This document shows, piece after piece, positions 1 through 6,775 of a stretch of DNA of 25,278 nucleotides. Below the pieces are notes generated by a model. It saw only the letters and a program-made list of their open reading frames with translations. It did no database searches and was not told the origin of the DNA. The number at the start of each line of letters is the position of its first letter. Positions within the stretch are counted from its first letter, which is position 1. Position numbers and translations under genes: made by a program. The DNA lies in contig DATIFN010000029.1 in the NCBI GenBank assembly GCA_035455245.1, positions 1-25,278 of the forward strand, written 5' to 3'. Origin of the DNA: UBA8516 sp035455245. Lineage in GTDB: Archaea; Thermoproteota; Nitrososphaeria; Nitrososphaerales; Nitrosopumilaceae.

Positions 1-1
1 T

Positions 2-838
2 GTGAAGAAACCGCTTTTTGTGAGCATTTTTTCAGCTGCCGTTTTGTTATCTGCAAATTGTGCATTCGGATTGACTGCAAGTGAGTTTGTTGCGAAATAC
101 GACAATCAATTTTCTGAAGGAAAGTGGGTCATGGTTTTAGTCAAGTTAAGTGGTGAACCTCAAAGGAATGATCCGGTTTCAAGAGCAAAGGAAATTCGAT
201 ATTTACAGACGGCCGTTCTAAAATTTATTCACTTTGCAGGGGCAAGAAATGTGGTTTCCGATACTCAGGAAAATCAATTTACTGCAAAAATGACTACCTC
301 GTTGGTTGACAAAATCTCGGAAAGAAGTGACGTGGTTTCTATTACTATACTCGATCATAAAGAAACAAATTCCTGTGATACATTTTCAAAAGGTGCAAAC
401 CTTTCAGGATGCTATCTTTATGGTGTTAACTTGGAAAATGCAGATTTGAGAAATGTTGATTTTACAAATGCCAACCTAAAAGCAGCTAATCTTTCCGGGG
501 CAAATCTTTCCGGAGCCAATTTGCAACGGGTTTTTCTTAGAGATTCTATTTTAAATGGAGCAAATCTTTCTAATGCAAACCTTTCCTTTGCAAAATTAAT
601 TAATGCTGAAATGAAAAATGCAGACCTAACAAACGTTAACTTTTACAAAGCGGTTCTTTATCGTTCTGATCTTACTGCGTCTGATCTAATCAATGTAGAC
701 CTGAGATATGCAACACTTACTTCTACAAATCTTTCTTTTACAAATCTTAGCGGAGCAAATCTTGGAGAGTCCGGAACCTGGCTTACAAATTTAAATCATT
801 GCAGAAATCATAAAATTTGTGAAAGAATAAGTAAATGA
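2..838 (+). CDS. Secreted pentapeptide-repeat protein
   Basis: The translation starts with a signal peptide (MKK, hydrophobic core to about residue 22). A globular segment follows (about 25-118) that resembles the small inhibitor-I9/propeptide-like domains of secreted archaeal proteins. Residues 129 to about 258 form a pentapeptide-repeat solenoid of roughly 26 units with the A(N/D)Lxx pattern, for example GANLSGANLSGANL. Such repeats fold into a right-handed beta-helix. Here it should lie outside the membrane, probably in a binding or structural role; the specific function is unknown. The start is the GTG at base 2, placed directly before the signal peptide. Only one base precedes it, so an upstream start cannot be excluded. 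A T-run lies 12 bases after the stop. Confidence 0.85.
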   Translation: MKKPLFVSIFSAAVLLSANCAFGLTASEFVAKYDNQFSEGKWVMVLVKLSGEPQRNDPVSRAKEIRYLQTAVLKFIHFAGARNVVSDTQENQFTAKMTTSLVDKISERSDVVSITILDHKETNSCDTFSKGANLSGCYLYGVNLENADLRNVDFTNANLKAANLSGANLSGANLQRVFLRDSILNGANLSNANLSFAKLINAEMKNADLTNVNFYKAVLYRSDLTASDLINVDLRYATLTSTNLSFTNLSGANLGESGTWLTNLNHCRNHKICERISK

Positions 839-850
839 GTATTCATTTAG

Positions 851-863
851 TTGATGTTTTTTT
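851..863 (+). terminator. Candidate T-rich terminator after pentapeptide gene
   Basis: TTGATGTTTTTTT lies 12 bases after the stop codon. Archaeal RNA polymerase terminates at T-runs. The same 12-mer follows the next gene at 1659-1670. The rest of 839-1094 is AT-rich, with one short inverted repeat (TAACAA/TTGTTA, 926-945) and no ORF that I can support. Confidence 0.45.
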
Positions 864-1060
864 GTGTCGAGAGTATAACTCATCTATAGGAAATCTCTAA
901 GGTTTACAATTTTACAGCAATAAAGTAACAACAAGTTTATTGTTAATCCTTTACAATTATGGTAATACTTGAAATGAAATATCAAGGTACGATTGTTGGA
1001 CAAAATTAAATTTTTCATTACTAAACTCAAATTTGAAACTCATCATTGATAATATTCCAT

Positions 1061-1070
1061 AAGCTTTAAT
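1061..1070 (+). promoter_or_regulatory. TATA-like box for DUF308 gene
   Basis: AAGCTTTAAT is centred about 28 bases before the ATG at 1095. That is the spacing expected for an archaeal TATA box driving a leaderless or nearly leaderless mRNA. Confidence 0.5.
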
Positions 1071-1094
1071 CTTCCCCCATTATTTTGTTGAATC

Positions 1095-1658
1095 ATGTCT
1101 GTTAGCCTAGGAAAATCTCCAACTTGGTTACGAATTGCTCAGATTGTACTTGGAGCAATTGCTATTGCCCTATCTGGAATGGTTTTGGCTAACCCTGGTG
1201 TCACCACTCTTTTCTATGTAACATTACTTGCAATATCTTTGATATTGATAGGATTTTCAAAAATTATCGAAGGCGCTTTAGCTAAACAATTGCCCAAAAG
1301 CCCTCGCATAATTAGTATCATAATAGGAATTATTTCTATTGCTGGTGGATTCTTTTCATTAGTAAATCCAGTAGCAGCACTATTGACACTGATACTGATA
1401 ATTGCCGTATTCATTTTAATTCATGGAGCTGGTCTAATGGCAAAAGGAATTGCATCAAAGTATGAAAGTAGAGGTTCACGTATTGCAAATATCATCATAG
1501 GAGGGATTGTGATTGCCTTGTCAGCTATTTTGTATGTCTATCCGGGTTTGACTATTGTTTTTATGGTGATGCTTGTTTCAATAGGCCTGCTCTTAAATGG
1601 AATTGGAAGCATTATATCTGGCATTACCGGACATCGCCGAATCACCACTAATGTTTAA
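1095..1658 (+). CDS. DUF308/HdeD-like six-helix membrane protein
   Basis: This 187-residue protein is almost entirely hydrophobic. It consists of three tandem two-helix hairpins of about 45 residues. Each begins with a (V/I)(L/I)GxI-x-IALS-type helix, has a NP or YP turn (ANPG, VNPV, YPG) and ends in a small GxxxxxxG helix. This internal triplication matches the DUF308 (HdeD acid-resistance) family. The cellular role in archaea is not established. The ATG at 1095 is preceded by a correctly spaced TATA box and no leader. The gene stands alone. A paralogue with the same three-repeat layout lies at 5194-5745 on the other strand. Confidence 0.85.
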   Translation: MSVSLGKSPTWLRIAQIVLGAIAIALSGMVLANPGVTTLFYVTLLAISLILIGFSKIIEGALAKQLPKSPRIISIIIGIISIAGGFFSLVNPVAALLTLILIIAVFILIHGAGLMAKGIASKYESRGSRIANIIIGGIVIALSAILYVYPGLTIVFMVMLVSIGLLLNGIGSIISGITGHRRITTNV

Positions 1659-1670
1659 TTGATGTTTTTT
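1659..1670 (+). terminator. Candidate T-rich terminator after DUF308 gene
   Basis: TTGATGTTTTTT begins immediately after the TAA stop. It is identical to the 12-mer at 851-862 downstream of the previous gene. Confidence 0.4.
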
Positions 1671-1749
1671 GAGATTCAACACATTGGACAAGATAAGAAT
1701 TTAGTATGAAAAAGCGATCAACTTTTTTTAATTTTAACTTCGATGCAAA

Positions 1750-2175
1750 TTAGATTTTGAAGTTTACGGTTAATGTAGTTGATTCATCGAGAACGGTAGC
1801 TGTATAATTTCCTGATTTTACTTCAGAGATATCCCAAGGAACAAAAAATGTTCCACGGTCTGTAGATTTTGTGGTTATTTTGCTTTCAAAATCACTTCCT
1901 TGTATCCTGATTATAATATTGTGGAATCCTCGTACTCCATTGCCACAAAAAATTAGATAATTAACTCCATATTTCTCGAATTTTGTTGTGGTGATTTGGT
2001 TTGTCTTTTCTTCACATAAAGAAGAATTTAGAACCTTTACGTTGGTTTTTCCTTTCAATTCAACACTAATAATTATATGAGTTTTTTTTCCACCGTGAGA
2101 TGCAAAGGACGAGCTAGGAATCAGAAGTAAAAATATCAAAGTTAAGGCAAGAAAGATTTTTTGGTTTGTCATCAT
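1750..2175 (-). CDS. Small secreted protein, probable beta-sandwich domain
   Basis: This 141-residue protein has a clear signal peptide (MMTNQK, then a Leu/Ile-rich core, cleavage likely after Ser-Phe-Ala at about residue 26). The mature part of about 115 residues is rich in alternating beta strands, with two Cys (in SLCEEK and LIFCGNG) that could form an extracytoplasmic disulfide. The C-terminus (GNYTATVLDE, then TLTVNFKI) looks like the last strands of an Ig-like fold. I do not recognise a named family. A TATA-like stretch (CTTAAATGC on the minus strand, about 2200) lies 26 bases upstream of the ATG-ATG start, so the transcript is probably leaderless. Confidence 0.75.
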   Translation of the reverse strand: MMTNQKIFLALTLIFLLLIPSSSFASHGGKKTHIIISVELKGKTNVKVLNSSLCEEKTNQITTTKFEKYGVNYLIFCGNGVRGFHNIIIRIQGSDFESKITTKSTDRGTFFVPWDISEVKSGNYTATVLDESTTLTVNFKI

Positions 2176-2277
2176 TTATTTTTGAAGGAATAATCGTGCA
2201 TTTAAGCCAAGTCGGAAGTAGAAAATCGATCTTTCTTTAGTTTCAATTATACAAAACCAATTCTGACTGTTAACAAT

Positions 2278-2964
2278 TCAGGGAGTGGTTAATTTTATCC
2301 CTTGGCAAACAAAGGTAGTACGTTCCCGAATTTCTGCCATTTCATCGTTATTAGAAAACTGATACAAGTTTCTAACATCTTGAAGATATGTTCCATAACC
2401 TGTTAAATCACATTTTGAGAATTTCCATGTTTGTATAATTCTCCCATCACTTGATATAACATCGATATTTACATCAAATGGCGATATTGCATTGCTCTTT
2501 GTCATCCAACGGTCAACTCCTATGTAAAATTCTTTTTTATCAATGCTAGGGATTGATTCTAAGAAAAATTCTGGATTATCAGAAAATTTGTAAACTGGAA
2601 ATGAACTTCTTTGTTCATCAATAGTAGAACTTGTTATTTGAAATTTGGAAAAAGTTGTAAATGTGATAGGTTTACTAATCAAACCATTTGAAAAATGAAC
2701 TACAAATGAATGTGCTATTTTGTTATCGGAATTGGTTGAAGCGGCTGTAACTTCGGTAATAGGGATTACGAGTATTCCTTGATTTACAAGATATTGAAGA
2801 GATGAAAGATAATCTGATTCTGTGATTTGTCCTTCCGCCCACCACTTGGCATTATTTTTTATCCAAGACGGGACTGAGGCACCATCAACAAAAATTACAA
2901 ACGAGGTTCCAATAACAAGGAGTATGAACACCAAAAATATTTTCCGAGGAACGTTTACTTTCAA
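2278..2964 (-). CDS. Secreted protein with a WIKNNAKWWA motif
   Basis: The N-terminus is a signal peptide or anchor (residues 1-29). Directly after it comes one copy of the thaumarchaeal motif (P-x-WIKNNAKWWAEGQI, SDYLSSLQYLVNQGILVIP; about residues 32-70). A longer variable domain of about 150 residues follows and contains two Cys. The motif is a recurrent helical module in secreted thaumarchaeal proteins and its function is unknown; I infer a cell-surface binding or attachment role. The start is TTG at 2964 (revcomp of CAA), supported by the signal peptide beginning there and by a TATA box (TATAATAGAA, 2990-2981) about 22 bases upstream. Two more motif copies are in the gene at 13761-14966, and a decayed copy lies at 23513-23622. 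Confidence 0.8.
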   Translation of the reverse strand: MKVNVPRKIFLVFILLVIGTSFVIFVDGASVPSWIKNNAKWWAEGQITESDYLSSLQYLVNQGILVIPITEVTAASTNSDNKIAHSFVVHFSNGLISKPITFTTFSKFQITSSTIDEQRSSFPVYKFSDNPEFFLESIPSIDKKEFYIGVDRWMTKSNAISPFDVNIDVISSDGRIIQTWKFSKCDLTGYGTYLQDVRNLYQFSNNDEMAEIRERTTFVCQGIKLTTP

Positions 2965-3102
2965 TCAATATGAGTAGATTTTCTATTATAGAAAAATCTT
3001 TTCCAAGTACGGTGGCAATCTAAAAAATTTTTCTCAATCAAGCCTCCGTTGATGTCTTTAAAGTCATGGTTTAGAAATGATCTCACAGACCGTGATGGGA
3101 TA

Positions 3103-3567
3103 TTATTTTCCATAAGCTACGTATAGTTCTCTGGCCGCTTTTGCTAGATAAAAAGCTCCAATCCCAAAAAGGGAATATGTTATGATTACATCCCAAATGG
3201 TTAACAAGACAATGTCTCTTTCATCGATTATCTCAAGAAAATCAAAAGTAAACAGGAGTATAGTACAAATAAGAAACATAAAGAAGGCTTTGATGAAAAA
3301 TTTTCTTGCTCTATGAACGTGATCTGAATCAATGGCGTTAGCATTTTTTCCCAAGTTTAGTAGAAATGATGCACCGGCGAGTGAAAGGCCAGTTAAAGTT
3401 GATGTAATTGTTGGACCAAGCATATCATCAAATTTAGGAATTTTGTCTGTAGGATCCTTTTTGTTCGTAGTATTAACAATATCACTTTGTGCAGAGACAT
3501 AATAAATTGATGAAACTGCCAAAACTAGAACCATTACAAAAAGAATTGATCTAGTGAACAAATTCAA
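3103..3567 (-). CDS. Small membrane protein with signal sequence and several helices
   Basis: This 154-residue protein has a hydrophobic leader (residues 1-26, ending VSAQS), a short polar stretch (NTTNKKDPTDKIP) and then three predicted membrane helices (about 53-72, 91-110 and 119-143). The charged loop between the first two has HVHRARKFF. No family is recognised. The layout (leader, polar linker, helix bundle) resembles the neighbour at 4086-4823 on the same strand. The start is TTG at 3567; a minus-strand TATA-like CCTTATGTT lies about 28 bases upstream. Confidence 0.7.
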   Translation of the reverse strand: MNLFTRSILFVMVLVLAVSSIYYVSAQSDIVNTTNKKDPTDKIPKFDDMLGPTITSTLTGLSLAGASFLLNLGKNANAIDSDHVHRARKFFIKAFFMFLICTILLFTFDFLEIIDERDIVLLTIWDVIITYSLFGIGAFYLAKAARELYVAYGK

Positions 3568-3626
3568 TCTTTTTCAATACCCGCGGAACTAACATAAGGA
3601 TTACTGCGTGTGAAAAAATCATGGCA

Positions 3627-4022
3627 TTATGAATTTCTCCTGGTGCTTTTTTCAAGTTTTTTTGTTACATTGAGATTGAACTCTTTCCGCAAAAGTGATT
3701 TTGGACTATTGTTTGCAAACACATCCAATGTTATTTTAAAGGTCATTTTATTCAGAGTAATGTTGTATGGAGTTATTGTTATTTTATGGTCGCCAGTATT
3801 TCTATTAGGAAAATCCAGAGAAGGAAGTTGAAGAGATGGTTTGTCAATTTTCAGGTATTGATTGTTTAGATCATCAGTCTTTGTAGTTACCAAAATATTA
3901 TCAAATTTTTTTTCACGGTTTTTTAGATTAAGTGTAATTGTAGTAAATTTGTCTGAAGTAATTTTTGAGTTTGACAGCTTTAATTTCTCAAATGCCAAAC
4001 CCTTTCGAGTAAATAATCCCAA
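3627..4022 (-). CDS. Hypothetical beta-rich protein, N-terminal anchor apparently broken by a TGA
   Basis: The 131-residue ORF has a beta-strand pattern (FTTITLNLKNREK, ILVTTKTDD, HKITITPYNITL, FKITLDVFANN) like Ig/CARDB-type extracellular domains. As drawn it starts at TTG 4022 and has no signal or anchor. Reading the same frame upstream across one TGA (4028-4026) gives SEFLLLIVA-stop-ILGLFTRKGLAFEK, which looks like a typical N-terminal membrane anchor with the stop in the place of a residue such as Trp. The gene may therefore be a nonsense-mutated membrane-anchored protein, or it may have been re-started at TTG. It follows the 4086-4823 gene on the same strand with little gap. Opposite-strand ORFs here look like shadows. 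Confidence 0.55.
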   Translation of the reverse strand: MGLFTRKGLAFEKLKLSNSKITSDKFTTITLNLKNREKKFDNILVTTKTDDLNNQYLKIDKPSLQLPSLDFPNRNTGDHKITITPYNITLNKMTFKITLDVFANNSPKSLLRKEFNLNVTKKLEKSTRRNS

Positions 4023-4085
4023 AATTCAGGCCACAATTAAGAGTAAAAATTCTGAGTATAAAAAATGATGGTTCAGTTACAATTT

Positions 4086-4823
4086 CTATTTTTTTGCAAT
4101 TGGAGAATTAAGATCGTTTGAAGTTCTACGATTTTTGGTCACTATAAAATAAATCAGCTTCAGAATGCCTTCTAAAAGACCAATGAATCCAATAAAAATT
4201 GTTAATTCAAGCATTATTAACGGAAATTTTTCTGCTTTGCTAATAATTGTTTGAAGATCTAAGACAGGATTGAAAAGAAGAGTGAAAAGTAAATTGAATG
4301 GCAAGAATTTCATGATGTCTTCAGCTAGTTTTTCGTTCCAGTGTGCTGCTATTCTTGTAGCAGTGATAATTCCAACCATAATAAGTGTCAGAGCATCAAA
4401 TCCAAGCGAAGTGTTTAGGGCATACATGAAGAAAAAACAGATTACTATCCAACCATAAAGTATTATAGGAAAAAACACCACATAATTTGCAACGTAAGAA
4501 ATTCTTTTTCTTCTTAATGAAACCTGTTTTCCTTCATCTGAATATTTTTGTTTTATAACAAAAACTTCACGTGTGCTCAGAATTTTAGCCGTTTTCCAAA
4601 TAAAATAGCTAAATGCTAAAATTCCTAAAGCTATAGGTATTACATCCCTGAATTTTATTCCCTTTTCATAATAAGAAATAACCTGTTCGATGGGATTTTC
4701 CTGCGAAGTTTGGTTAAGACCGTTTGATGGTTTGTCTTCCATACCATTTTGTTGACCATATGCGACCAGAAAGTTTGATGCAGTAAAAAGGCTCAAAATA
4801 AGCCATATAGTGATTTTTTTCAT
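4086..4823 (-). CDS. Multi-spanning membrane protein with signal peptide
   Basis: This 245-residue protein begins with a signal peptide (MKKITIWLIL..., cleavage near VAYGQQ, about residue 24) and a polar segment with Asn/Gln (NQTSQENP). Predicted membrane helices follow at about 61-80, 112-136, 141-158, 172-190 and 203-228, and the tail is basic. No family is recognised. The ATG at 4823 has a good ribosome-binding site (AGGAG, 5 bases upstream). That is unusual here and suggests translation from within a polycistronic message. Two small ORFs (5075-4908 and 4911-4825) lie immediately upstream in an overlapping arrangement. Confidence 0.75.
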   Translation of the reverse strand: MKKITIWLILSLFTASNFLVAYGQQNGMEDKPSNGLNQTSQENPIEQVISYYEKGIKFRDVIPIALGILAFSYFIWKTAKILSTREVFVIKQKYSDEGKQVSLRRKRISYVANYVVFFPIILYGWIVICFFFMYALNTSLGFDALTLIMVGIITATRIAAHWNEKLAEDIMKFLPFNLLFTLLFNPVLDLQTIISKAEKFPLIMLELTIFIGFIGLLEGILKLIYFIVTKNRRTSNDLNSPIAKK

Positions 4824-4824
4824 A

Positions 4825-4911
4825 TTACTCCTGTTCCTTATAGTTTAAAACATGAAAATTTTCATCTATCAATCCACAAGCAGCAATACAACCAAGAGGT
4901 ATGAGAATCAT
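4825..4911 (-). CDS. Candidate 28-residue small ORF in operon
   Basis: This ORF starts at ATG 4911, overlapping the TGA of the preceding small ORF (ATGA). It ends with TAA at 4825, one base before the ATG of the 4823 membrane-protein gene. It encodes 28 residues with a short hydrophobic N-terminus containing LGCIAAC, then an acidic tail (NYKEQE). The Shine-Dalgarno sequence of the next gene lies inside its last codons. It may be a real microprotein or only a translational coupler; the length gives little statistical support. Confidence 0.35.
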   Translation of the reverse strand: MILIPLGCIAACGLIDENFHVLNYKEQE

Positions 4912-5075
4912 TTTCTTTTGAAATACAAATCCACTTCTTGCATCACGACAAAACGTAAGTAGCCAACCATGACCAGAACCATAATTACTCCGCACAGCAT
5001 CTCGTCCCGTTTGTCCCCCTCTAAAAGATCGATTCTCCTAAAAACCTCGATTTTACTTCCCTCTTTCTTACTCAA
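4908..5075 (-). CDS. Candidate 55-residue single-helix membrane protein
   Basis: This short ORF starts at TTG 5075 and ends at TGA 4910-4908. It encodes a basic N-terminus (MSKKEGSKIEVFRRIDLLEG), then one strongly hydrophobic segment (MLCGVIMVLVMVGYL, about residues 26-40) and a charged tail ending in YFKRK. That composition is protein-like: it is a plausible small membrane protein with a cytoplasmic basic tail. A TATA-like CTTTAATAC on the minus strand (about 5106) lies about 30 bases before the TTG. The stop overlaps the start of the next ORF (ATGA), and the membrane-protein gene at 4823 follows, so it could head an operon. Confidence 0.5.
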   Translation of the reverse strand: MSKKEGSKIEVFRRIDLLEGDKRDEMLCGVIMVLVMVGYLRFVVMQEVDLYFKRK

Positions 5076-5193
5076 TTGTTGCTTGTTTGAATTATTAGTA
5101 TTAAAGATTATTTTGATTTCGGTTTAGAATTGCACATCTAGAGAATTTCTATTTTTTACGAGTATCATGAATAGTTAAATCAGTAATCAATCA

Positions 5194-5745
5194 TCAAGAT
5201 CTTTTAACCGATTTATGGTTGATTGAATCCATGATAAAGTCCATTCCAGTTGTGAACATATTAATTGATAATAAAATACTTATCATTGTTATTGACAAAT
5301 TTTGATATTCCAATAACAATCCGGTTAGAGTTACAATAATGGAAGCCCCTATTATGATCTTTGGGATTCTAGTAACTTGTGGCTTGCCACTTTGAGTAAT
5401 ACCTGTAGCAATAAATCCAATACTCTGAACGATGAGAAATAAAGAAATAAACAAAGTCAATTGTGTGGATGTGTCAGGAATGTATACCTTAAGGAAAATT
5501 CCAACAACGATGGCAATAATTCCTATACTTATCTCGATTGTCCTTGTAAGTTTGGAATCATCTTTACCTAAAATTCCTTTAAGTATGTTAACACTTCCAA
5601 TCACTAACACAGCTATACCTGGATAGGTAACGGCCAATGGTGATGTGTTAGAAATATTGAGAAAACGATATCCAGAGAACCCAAGGAGAAATCCTCCTAT
5701 GATAAATTTTAAAGTTCTTGTTCTCTTAGATTTTTGAATATCCAT
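5194..5745 (-). CDS. DUF308-like three-repeat membrane protein
   Basis: Six predicted helices are arranged as three hairpins, each starting with IIGG, ISIG or IIIG and ending in a GxxxxxxG-type helix. This is the same plan as the protein at 1095-1658 but diverged, with the conserved NP turns lost or changed. The function is unknown. The frame is open to TTG 5763 and GTG 5760. I prefer ATG 5745 (MDIQKSKR) because it gives a normal basic N-terminus before the first helix. A minus-strand TATA-like AATTTATGAT near 5795 would place transcription initiation close to 5770, so the upstream starts remain possible. Confidence 0.75.
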   Translation of the reverse strand: MDIQKSKRTRTLKFIIGGFLLGFSGYRFLNISNTSPLAVTYPGIAVLVIGSVNILKGILGKDDSKLTRTIEISIGIIAIVVGIFLKVYIPDTSTQLTLFISLFLIVQSIGFIATGITQSGKPQVTRIPKIIIGASIIVTLTGLLLEYQNLSITMISILLSINMFTTGMDFIMDSINHKSVKRS

Positions 5746-5763
5746 TGTCACTTCATACACCAA

Positions 5764-5847
5764 GTGTTAAGGTATATGATCACTATCATAAATTCCTCAA
5801 ATGATAACTTTGTATAAACTTTTATCATTGGAAAATTCTAATTTAGC
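5764..5847. promoter_or_regulatory. Divergent promoter region
   Basis: This 84-base intergenic region separates the minus-strand DUF308-like gene from the plus-strand 5848 gene. It holds a minus-strand TATA-like AATTTATGAT (about 5795) and a plus-strand TATAAACT (5813-5820), the latter about 31 bases before the ATG at 5848. Confidence 0.5.
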
Positions 5848-6129
5848 ATGTCCTCAATTCCTCCTGAAGAAAAAACCTTTTTCCTACAAGAAGGATGTTT
5901 TGTGGTTGGAATCAGAAATTTGGACTTGGGGTTTGCTGACAGCTCAAAAAAAAATGAAAATGCAATCTTTCGAAAGGTCATTGATTTTTCTTCTGTGACA
6001 ATAAAAGGTCTAATCCAAGATAATTACGAAGAAGGGGCGGATTACCTCAAGGCTCCTTTTAGCCACCAAGACCTTTTGCCAATACAACTTGATAAAAAGA
6101 AAAAAAGTGGAAAAGGTAGTCATGATTGA
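5848..6129 (+). CDS. Small soluble hypothetical protein
   Basis: This 93-residue protein has no signal and no membrane helices, and a Lys-rich C-terminus (LDKKKKSGKG). It contains a beta-rich stretch (FFLQEGCFVVGIRNLDLGF). No family is recognised. The ATG start is supported by a TATA box at 5813-5820. The final 8 bases overlap the start of the next gene (ATG 6122), so the two are almost certainly co-transcribed and translationally coupled. Confidence 0.65.
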   Translation: MSSIPPEEKTFFLQEGCFVVGIRNLDLGFADSSKKNENAIFRKVIDFSSVTIKGLIQDNYEEGADYLKAPFSHQDLLPIQLDKKKKSGKGSHD

Positions 6130-6760
6130 CAAAATAATGTTGAATGAACATTTAATGGAGATACTAGTAGCTGTATTGTTGGCATTGATAGTTGCCGCTA
6201 CCGCCTGGAGTGCCTACCAAGCCACTTTATGGGGCGGTATTCAGACCTTTCTATTAGCTGATCATAACAGGGCAAGTCGACAAGCCGCCGCATTAACTCT
6301 CCAACAAAACCAGTATACTACCGTCGATGTTATGACCTTCACCGAATATGTTAATGCTCTTCACAACGGTGATCAGAACCTTGCAAAATTTTATTTTGAA
6401 AGATTTCGTCCTGAATTCAAAGTTGCGGTTCAAGCATGGTTAGAGACAAACCCTTTGGAGAATCCTAATGCACCACCTCATCCATTTGTCATGGTTGAAT
6501 ACAAGAAAATATTCTTAGAAGAAGCAGAGAAGAAGGCTGATTTGGCAGAGTCAAAGCTCGAAGAGGCAGAACAAGCCAACCACAATGCGGACAATTATAC
6601 TCTTTTAACCGTAGTTTATGCCTCAATAATGATTATCGGGAGCGTAACGACCAAATTTTCTCATAAACAATTAAACTTTATCTGTCTTGTAATTGGAATG
6701 GCCGCGTTTGCTGTTACTTCAGTATCTATGCTTTTAATAATGCCAATTGCCATGAAATAG
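6122..6760 (+). CDS. Three-helix membrane protein with a long central soluble domain
   Basis: This 212-residue protein has one N-terminal helix (about residues 9-29, LVAVLLALIVAATAWSAYQA). A conserved soluble region follows, including ARFRPEF-like FERFRPEF, WLETNPLENPNAPPHP and a coiled-coil stretch of Glu/Ala/Lys (EEAEKKADLAESKLEEAEQA). Two helices sit at the C-terminus. The pattern matches an uncharacterised membrane-protein family also found in bacteria, similar in layout to DUF4337 proteins. I chose ATG 6122 over the longer TTG 6089 because it overlaps the upstream stop in the usual coupled arrangement, with AAGGTAG before it, and starts just ahead of the first helix. Confidence 0.75.
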   Translation: MIDKIMLNEHLMEILVAVLLALIVAATAWSAYQATLWGGIQTFLLADHNRASRQAAALTLQQNQYTTVDVMTFTEYVNALHNGDQNLAKFYFERFRPEFKVAVQAWLETNPLENPNAPPHPFVMVEYKKIFLEEAEKKADLAESKLEEAEQANHNADNYTLLTVVYASIMIIGSVTTKFSHKQLNFICLVIGMAAFAVTSVSMLLIMPIAMK

Positions 6761-6775
6761 ATTTTTTCTTTCAGT

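Noticed and set aside
3610..4068. Plus-strand ORFs at 3610-3831 and 3862-4068
   Set aside because: Both are antisense to the 3627-4022 gene, have Phe/Ser-rich translations typical of shadow frames and no promoter; the minus-strand frame has the better protein pattern.
5801..5998. 65-codon plus-strand ORF overlapping the 5848 gene
   Set aside because: It overlaps in another frame. The 5848 frame has the TATA spacing and the coupled stop/start with 6122.
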